Source of the DNA: Legionellales bacterium | Lineage (GTDB): Bacteria; Pseudomonadota; Gammaproteobacteria; Legionellales; Legionellaceae | NCBI GenBank assembly: GCA_003489505.1 | Contig: DNMA01000178.1 | Coordinates: 1 to 11,337, forward strand | Direction of reading: 5' to 3' | Length of the DNA: 11,337 nt | In this document: positions 6,733 through 11,337 of the stretch, in pieces | How the letters are laid out: each line of letters starts with the position of its first letter | How positions within the stretch are numbered: position 1 is the stretch's first letter | Notes under the pieces: model-generated | Told to the model about the DNA's origin: nothing | The model's input: the letters and a program-made list of their open reading frames with translations, nothing else | Database searches by the model: none | Made by a program: the position numbers and the translations under genes

Positions 6733-7786
6733 ACACCTCTGCCTCATTTTTTCTATCTTGAGATTCTTGCCATAAGGTCACAAACAGCACCATGATAATT
6801 GGGCCGATAAAAAGACCCAAAATACCTAAGGTTTCCACGCCACCTAAAATTCCAAACAATACTGCTAAAAATGGTAATTCAATTGCGCCACCAATTAATA
6901 CCGGTTTGACAAAATGATCAGCCACAAACATCACTAATGTTCCCCAAGCCACCACAATGATGGCAGAAATCATTGCACCTTGTGAAATAAGACTAATCGC
7001 AATAATACTTAAGATAATTGGCACAACAAATGGAATCATGGCGCTAAATGCGGTGATAAAACCGAGTAAGGTGGGTGCAGGAATATGGAGTAAGTAATAA
7101 CAAATTCCCATTAAAAATCCAACGCCTAATCCAACTAAAATCGTACCATTAACCGTTGCTCGAAGTGCTGAAGGTAAATGATCAACATAACGAGACCAAC
7201 GATTGCCTAAGCAATTTTGTCCCACTCTTTGAATTTGCTTCACGAGATTTTGACCATCACGATAAACAAAAAATAGTGTTAAAAAGGTAAAACCAATTTG
7301 TAAACTGGTGTGTGCAAATACCACACCTACTTGTTTGGCAACATAACTAGTATGTTGCATAGAGACGTGCAAGCGACCAAACAAGGTTTTAACGGCACCT
7401 GGATCACCAATTTCTGCAACCCAAAATTTTTGAATTTCTTGTCCAACCCAAGGTAAGTTGACCAACCAATCAGGGGCTGCGTGCCCATAATGATTGAGAT
7501 TTTGTAAGTAATTAATAAAGACTTGAATTTCTCGAACCAGAATCGAAATCACCCAACTGATGGGGACCATTAACAGTAAAAATATAATTGTGGTAAACAA
7601 AAAGGCCGAGACTTGATGATATTTTCCAAATAATTTAGTCCACAAGCGATATAAAGGATAAGTAGTGATTCCCAGAACGCCGGCCCATACCATGCAACCA
7701 ATAAAACGATGAACAATAAATAAAGCTAAAGAAACAATGACAATGGTTAATAATATACTTAAAAGTTCTTTATGGTTATTGTTCAT
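6725..7786 (-). CDS. AI-2E family transporter (YdiK/PerM-type membrane protein)
   Basis: Inner-membrane protein of 353 residues of the AI-2E transporter family (E. coli YdiK, YhhT, TqsA, PerM relatives). About eight hydrophobic segments are visible, with a hydrophilic loop between the third and fourth. Family-like segments are FFVYRDG near the fourth helix, and the C-terminal run with PFVVPI, DHFVKPVLIGG, LPFLAVLFGILGG and GLFIGPI. The substrate cannot be told from sequence; members have been tied to autoinducer-2 export, Na+/H+ antiport or unknown roles. A TTG at 7813 would add nine residues and overlap pgpA by 25 nt; the ATG at 7786, two bases after the pgpA stop, is preferred, with GGAT about 8 nt upstream. 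Confidence 0.88.
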   Translation of the reverse strand: MNNNHKELLSILLTIVIVSLALFIVHRFIGCMVWAGVLGITTYPLYRLWTKLFGKYHQVSAFLFTTIIFLLLMVPISWVISILVREIQVFINYLQNLNHYGHAAPDWLVNLPWVGQEIQKFWVAEIGDPGAVKTLFGRLHVSMQHTSYVAKQVGVVFAHTSLQIGFTFLTLFFVYRDGQNLVKQIQRVGQNCLGNRWSRYVDHLPSALRATVNGTILVGLGVGFLMGICYYLLHIPAPTLLGFITAFSAMIPFVVPIILSIIAISLISQGAMISAIIVVAWGTLVMFVADHFVKPVLIGGAIELPFLAVLFGILGGVETLGILGLFIGPIIMVLFVTLWQESQDRKNEAEVYE

Positions 7787-7788
7787 TT

Positions 7789-8286
7789 TTAAATCCAAAA
7801 ATGTAAAACCCAAAGTGAAGCCATGGATAGAATTGCTGCTGCAACGTCATCAAGCATCATGCCTATCCCCCCATCGATATGTGTGTCGATCCAGCCTACC
7901 GGAAATGGTTTTAAAATATCAAAGACCCGAAATAAAATAAAACCCAGTGTTAAATTGAGGATATTGATAGGAAAGGGAATCATGAGAACGAGCATCCCCA
8001 GTATCTCATCACAATTGACACCGCCGTAATCGTGCATCCCAATTTGTTGACTTATTTTTTCGCTTAAGTAAGCACCTAAACCAAAATAAACCAGAGTAAA
8101 ACCTAAATAAAACCAAAAAGGTAAAAAACTCAAACCATAAATCAATGGAATAGCTGCAAGACTTCCCCAGGTTCCTGGAATTTTTGGCAATAAACCACTA
8201 CCAAATCCAAAACCAATAAAATACCGCCAATCCGTGAATACTTTTTGAACGATATTTTTAGGGAGTGCTTTATGATTTTTTGGCAT
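7789..8286 (-). CDS. pgpA: PgpA, phosphatidylglycerophosphatase A
   Basis: Inner-membrane phosphatase that dephosphorylates phosphatidylglycerol phosphate to phosphatidylglycerol. It has 165 residues from the chosen start (E. coli 172). Family motifs are GFGSGLLPKIPGTWGSLAAIP near the N-terminus, the acidic HDYGGVNCDEILGM, and FRVFDILKPFPVGWIDTHI followed by DGGIGMMLDDVAA, containing the conserved acidic residues. Several membrane segments are visible. Two starts are possible: the ATG at 8301 gives a 32-nt overlap with nusB, and the ATG at 8286, behind AGAAG, gives 17 nt; the second is preferred. thiL, which usually lies between nusB and pgpA, is absent here. Confidence 0.94.
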   Translation of the reverse strand: MPKNHKALPKNIVQKVFTDWRYFIGFGFGSGLLPKIPGTWGSLAAIPLIYGLSFLPFWFYLGFTLVYFGLGAYLSEKISQQIGMHDYGGVNCDEILGMLVLMIPFPINILNLTLGFILFRVFDILKPFPVGWIDTHIDGGIGMMLDDVAAAILSMASLWVLHFWI

Positions 8287-8719
8287 AATTGACTTCTGCA
8301 TTTCTTAATTTTTCTGCTAGATGATGTAACACGCCATTAACATAGCGGTGTCCTTCAACAGCCCCGAAAGTTTTTGTTAACGAAATCGCTTCGTCAATCA
8401 CTACTCGAAACGGGACATCTAAACAATATAAAAATTCAAAAGTACTTAAACGTAATACTGCAAGCTCGACAGGATTTAGCATTTCTATGGGTCTGTCTAA
8501 ACCAGAAATGACTAATTCATCAATTTCTTGGATTTGTTCAATAATTCCTTTAAATAAATCGGTGAAGTAAGCTTGATCAAATTTTTCAACATTATTTTCA
8601 ACCATAAATTGCGCTAGAATTTCAGGAACGGATTCTTTGCTCATATGCCATTGATATAATGCTTGTACTAAAAGTCTTCTGGACTTTTGACGCTTACGTA
8701 TCATTTCTCTATTTTCCAC
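8270..8719 (-). CDS. nusB: NusB transcription antitermination factor
   Basis: All-helical RNA-binding protein that with NusE (S10) binds boxA and supports antitermination in rRNA operons. It has 149 residues (E. coli 139). Matching blocks: RKRQKSRRLLVQALYQW near the N-terminus, YFTDLFKGI, LNPVELAVLRLSTFE, VPFRVVIDEAISLTKTFGA, and HRYVNGVLHHLA. The start chosen is GTG at 8719, 9 nt after the nrdR stop with AAGAGG 5 nt upstream; the ATG at 8704 would remove five residues. It overlaps pgpA at its 3' end. The ribD/ribE/ribH genes commonly lying before nusB are missing. Confidence 0.95.
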   Translation of the reverse strand: MENREMIRKRQKSRRLLVQALYQWHMSKESVPEILAQFMVENNVEKFDQAYFTDLFKGIIEQIQEIDELVISGLDRPIEMLNPVELAVLRLSTFEFLYCLDVPFRVVIDEAISLTKTFGAVEGHRYVNGVLHHLAEKLRNAEVNYAKKS

Positions 8720-8728
8720 AACAACCTC

Positions 8729-9181
8729 TTATTTATCTTTCATTTGTTCTAAAGCCTCTCTAAATTCAGAGATATCTTTAAAACGTTTATAAACGGAAGC
8801 AAATCTCACATAGGCGACGTGATCAATGTGATAAAGCTCCTGCATGATCCACTCACCTATTTGACGGGATTCAATTTCACGCTCCCCGCTTCTGCGAATT
8901 TTCTGCAAGACCTGTGCGATAGAGTCTTCAATAATATCCACACTCACCGGTCTTTTTTCTAATGCTGTTTGCATACCCGATTTCAGTTTTTCTAAATGGA
9001 AATTTTCCCGTCTTCCATCTCGTTTGATGACCATCGGTAATACCAATTCAGCTGTTTCAAATGTCGTAAACCTTTGCTGACAAATTAAACATTCTCGCCG
9101 ACGTTTTACTTGTTCGCCCTGGGCGACCAATCTTGAATCCACCACTTTTGTATCTTCGGCATAACAAAATGGACAATACAT
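8729..9181 (-). CDS. nrdR: NrdR, ribonucleotide reductase transcriptional repressor
   Basis: Regulator that senses ATP/dATP and represses ribonucleotide reductase operons through NrdR boxes. It has 150 residues, the usual length. The N-terminal zinc ribbon has C3-x2-C6 and C31-x2-C34, followed by QQRFTTFE. The ATP-cone domain begins at about residue 47 with PMVIKRDGRRENF and runs to about 137. The ATG at 9181 lies 29 nt after the glyA stop, with AGGGAT about 8 nt upstream. No nrd gene lies in the window, so its targets are elsewhere. Confidence 0.97.
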   Translation of the reverse strand: MYCPFCYAEDTKVVDSRLVAQGEQVKRRRECLICQQRFTTFETAELVLPMVIKRDGRRENFHLEKLKSGMQTALEKRPVSVDIIEDSIAQVLQKIRRSGEREIESRQIGEWIMQELYHIDHVAYVRFASVYKRFKDISEFREALEQMKDK

Positions 9182-9210
9182 CTATCTATCCCTATTGATT
9201 GGTTAATGAA

Positions 9211-10473
9211 TTATTCTATCCATAATTCTTTTCCTGAATACACAGGAAAATTTGAACATAAATCGATTACATGATTTCGTACATTTTGTTGGATTTGATT
9301 ATTTTCTGGCTCCGATAAAATATCAGCAATCCAATGTGCAACAGTTTTCATCTCAGCCTCACCCATGCCTCTTGTTGTCATGGCTGGGGTGCCAATACGA
9401 ATTCCACTAGTGACAAAAGGTGATTGTGGGTCATTGGGAACAGAATTCTTATTAACTGTGATATGACTTGCACCCAAAATTTGGTCTGCTAACTTTCCAG
9501 TAATATTTTTTTCACGCAAATCGACTAACATCATATGATTAACCGTGCCACCCGAAACAATTTGAAAACCACGTTGCATCAAAGTTTCTGCAAGCATTTG
9601 AGCATTGGCGACTACACGTTGTTGATATCGTTTAAAGGAAGGTTGTAATGCCTCTAAAAAAGCGACCGCTTTAGCAGCAATCACATGCATTAAAGGACCA
9701 CCTTGCATACCGGGGAATAAAGCAGATTGTAATTTAGTCGATAAATTTGAACCTTCGCCAGCTAAAATAATACCGCCTCTTGGGCCACGAAGCGTTTTAT
9801 GCGTCGTCGAGGTGACCACATCAGCATAAGGTAGCGGTGAAGAATATACACCCGCTGCAACCAAACCAGAAACATGCGCCATATCTGCCAATAAATAAGC
9901 ACCGACTTCGTCTGAAATTTCTCTAAAAAGCTTCCAGTCCAGTTCTTGAGAATACGCAGAAAAACCAGCAATAATGACCTTGGGTCGATGTTTTTTAGCA
10001 AGCTCTCGAACTTGTTGATAATCAATTTTACCTGTTTGTGGGTCTAGACCATAAAATTCAGATTGATAAATACGTCCGGAAAAATTTACTTTAGAACCAT
10101 GGGTTAAATGTCCACCTTCAGAAAGAGACATCCCCAAAATCACATCTTTAGGCTCTAATAACGCTAACATTACAGCGGCATTTGCTTGTGAACCTGAATG
10201 AGGTTGAACGTTTGCATATTCTGCAGAGTATAAGGTCTTTAAACGGTCCATAGCGACTTGTTCGACCTCGTCGACAAATTCACAACCACCATAATAACGC
10301 TTAAAAGGATAACCCTCAGCGTATTTGTTCGTTAATACTGAACCTTGGGCTGCCATGACACGAGGACTAGCATAGTTTTCAGAGGCAATCAGTTCTAAAT
10401 GTTGTTCTTGTCGATTTTCTTCTGCTTGAATAAATTTTGACACTATAGGATCAAAGGACTCGATTTGCATCAT
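9211..10473 (-). CDS. glyA: GlyA, serine hydroxymethyltransferase
   Basis: PLP-dependent cytoplasmic enzyme that converts serine and tetrahydrofolate to glycine and 5,10-methylene-tetrahydrofolate, the main one-carbon supply for purine and thymidylate synthesis. It has 420 residues, close to the usual 417. Visible features: [11 protein letters not shown] at 27-37, [20 protein letters not shown] at 51-70, HSGSQAN at 92-98, [12 protein letters not shown] at 197-208, and the PLP lysine K226 in [14 protein letters not shown]. Tandem ATGs at 10473 and 10470 both fit the ribosome site AGAGAGG. It lies 27 nt downstream of the BON lipoprotein gene without an intervening terminator, so it is probably on the same transcript. 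Confidence 0.98.
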   Translation of the reverse strand: MMQIESFDPIVSKFIQAEENRQEQHLELIASENYASPRVMAAQGSVLTNKYAEGYPFKRYYGGCEFVDEVEQVAMDRLKTLYSAEYANVQPHSGSQANAAVMLALLEPKDVILGMSLSEGGHLTHGSKVNFSGRIYQSEFYGLDPQTGKIDYQQVRELAKKHRPKVIIAGFSAYSQELDWKLFREISDEVGAYLLADMAHVSGLVAAGVYSSPLPYADVVTSTTHKTLRGPRGGIILAGEGSNLSTKLQSALFPGMQGGPLMHVIAAKAVAFLEALQPSFKRYQQRVVANAQMLAETLMQRGFQIVSGGTVNHMMLVDLREKNITGKLADQILGASHITVNKNSVPNDPQSPFVTSGIRIGTPAMTTRGMGEAEMKTVAHWIADILSEPENNQIQQNVRNHVIDLCSNFPVYSGKELWIE

Positions 10474-10500
10474 AAACTTCGCGCCTCTCTTAAATAATTT

Positions 10501-10848
10501 TTATTGAAATTGCCAAGCCGGGGGATTATTTGTAGTTTGCACTGGAACTTGCTTAACAATCAAGTCATTTCGAACATATTTAACCCCAATGGTATTATCA
10601 GCAATGATACCAGCTCTTCTTTTTATGGCTTCTGAGTTAACGAAGCCACTTAACTGTACCCAGTCTTTATAAGTTTTAACTTTAATTGCAAAAGCTTCTG
10701 AACCCAGCATGTCAAATAATCTGGCTTTAACTTTGGTGGTCACGGCCGAACTGTCTAAGTATTCTCCGGTACTTTCTCGAATAGTAGTCGAGCCGCAAGC
10801 CACCAATAAATTAGATAATAAAATTACTACGATACAGCGTTTTAACAC
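10501..10848 (-). CDS. BON-domain lipoprotein
   Basis: A 115-residue envelope lipoprotein. The signal peptide MLKRCIVVILLSNLLVAC ends in a lipobox LVAC, with C18 as the lipidation site; G19 at +2 carries no Asp retention signal, so outer-membrane delivery by Lol is expected. Residues about 33-100 form one BON domain (DSSAVTTKVKARLF, the strand IKVKTYKDWVQLSGFV, then AIKRRAGIIADNTIGVKYV and RNDLIV), as in OsmY and DolP, which bind phospholipid or act in envelope stress; DolP has two BON domains, this has one. The start is GTG at 10848, 12 nt after the upstream gene, with GGAG 6 nt before it. Precise role unknown. Confidence 0.87.
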   Translation of the reverse strand: MLKRCIVVILLSNLLVACGSTTIRESTGEYLDSSAVTTKVKARLFDMLGSEAFAIKVKTYKDWVQLSGFVNSEAIKRRAGIIADNTIGVKYVRNDLIVKQVPVQTTNNPPAWQFQ

Positions 10849-10860
10849 AATCTACTCCAT

Positions 10861-11259
10861 TTAATCCATGATGATATAAGGTTTAAACCAACCCGATACG
10901 ATACGAATTCTTGTATTGACCCAGGTATAAGCACGATATAATCGCAAACCAGATGCGGTTTCAATACCGATATCCATTCCTGAATGACAAAATCCAACAT
11001 TTTCATTGTATAAAGAAATATAATGGGGCATTTCATAGGCATAAATCACAAAAGGTCGAAGTGGTACACCGTCATCATAGGTTCCATAAACAACGATATC
11101 ATCGTGACTGTCATTGGTGATTTTGATTAAACAGGTTGGACTTGATTGAGCGTTTTGTTTTGATGATTTTGAATCTGGATAAGGATGCAAGGTACCATCA
11201 AGAGCAAAGGAACAATTAACAAGAACAGCAAGTAATAATCCTATGAATTTTTTTTTCAT
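10861..11259 (-). CDS. Secreted hypothetical protein, 132 aa
   Basis: I do not recognise this family. The protein starts MKKKFIGLLLAVLVNCSFA, a typical Sec signal peptide with a likely signal peptidase I cut after SFA (about residue 19), leaving a mature domain of about 113 residues in the periplasm or outside. The mature part has two cysteines (in SPTCLIKITN and in VGFCHSGMD) that could form a disulfide, and beta-rich alternation (DIVVYGTYDDG, IRIVSGWFK). The frame extends to a TTG/ATG further upstream, but the ATG at 11259 has a perfect AGGAGG 7 nt before it and begins the signal peptide. It is first in the glyA operon, directly before the BON lipoprotein gene (12-nt gap), which suggests a shared envelope setting. 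Confidence 0.75.
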   Translation of the reverse strand: MKKKFIGLLLAVLVNCSFALDGTLHPYPDSKSSKQNAQSSPTCLIKITNDSHDDIVVYGTYDDGVPLRPFVIYAYEMPHYISLYNENVGFCHSGMDIGIETASGLRLYRAYTWVNTRIRIVSGWFKPYIIMD

Positions 11260-11288
11260 TTTCGGGCCTCCTGATTTGAAGTTTACAC

Positions 11289-11316
11289 ATCCTATCATGG
11301 CTTTTAATTTAGTCAA
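11289..11316 (-). promoter_or_regulatory. Sigma70-like promoter of the glyA-nusB-pgpA operon
   Basis: Minus-strand TTGACT (11316-11311) and TAGGAT (11294-11289) are 16 nt apart, giving a predicted start near 11282 and a leader of about 23 nt before the ATG at 11259. The match to -35 is strong and to -10 moderate (4 of 6). No other comparable promoter was seen further down the operon, though weak internal ones cannot be excluded. Confidence 0.55.
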
Positions 11317-11337
11317 TAGGATAATATTACAACCAAA

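Noticed and set aside
9762..10025. 87-codon minus-strand ORF inside glyA
   Set aside because: It lies wholly inside the strongly conserved glyA frame and shows no domain or ribosome site of its own.
10842..11042. 66-codon minus-strand ORF overlapping the secreted protein
   Set aside because: It is an alternative frame of the gene with signal peptide and perfect ribosome site; no supporting features.

Overview
The window reads as chromosome of an AT-rich gammaproteobacterium. The protein set (meso-DAP-type MurE, FtsL/FtsI, MraZ, and a glyA-nrdR-nusB-pgpA order) is gammaproteobacterial. The low GC and the gene losses described below fit a Legionellales/Coxiellaceae-like, possibly host-associated lineage, but that placement is inference and was not tested. 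All genes but one confident gene, plus one broken gene, lie on the minus strand. No mobile element, CRISPR array, tRNA or rRNA gene was found.

Region 1 (1-710, plus strand) is the 3' part of trhO, a tRNA U34 hydroxylase gene whose start lies beyond the left edge. It converges on the next unit across a 163-nt gap (711-873) that holds a perfect inverted repeat but no clear terminator.

Region 2 (6140 down to 874, minus strand) is the front half of the dcw (division and cell wall) cluster: promoter, MraZ-type operator repeats, mraZ, rsmH, ftsL, ftsI, murE. It ends in a small YciI-like gene instead of murF. The genes overlap or nearly touch, so this looks like one transcript. murF, mraY, murD, ftsW, murG, murC, ftsQ, ftsA and ftsZ do not follow, so the cluster is split here.

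Region 3 (6048-6462) has no intact gene over about 100 nt apart from a 29-codon ORF. It contains the mraZ promoter and operator, a small divergent plus-strand coiled-coil gene that looks broken by a one-base frameshift, and a likely terminator for the upstream minus-strand operon.

Region 4 (11316 down to 6463, minus strand) is a second long operon: secreted unknown protein, BON-domain lipoprotein, glyA, nrdR, nusB, pgpA, AI-2E-family membrane protein, and a small unknown protein. A good sigma70-like promoter lies at its head (11289-11316). The usual riboflavin genes between nrdR and nusB, and thiL between nusB and pgpA, are missing. The retained genes cover one-carbon metabolism, nucleotide-reductase control, rRNA antitermination and phosphatidylglycerol synthesis.

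I did not find a clearly new biological system. The items most worth a second look are the helically phased MraZ-box array, the broken divergent coiled-coil gene beside it, and the two conserved operons with missing members.
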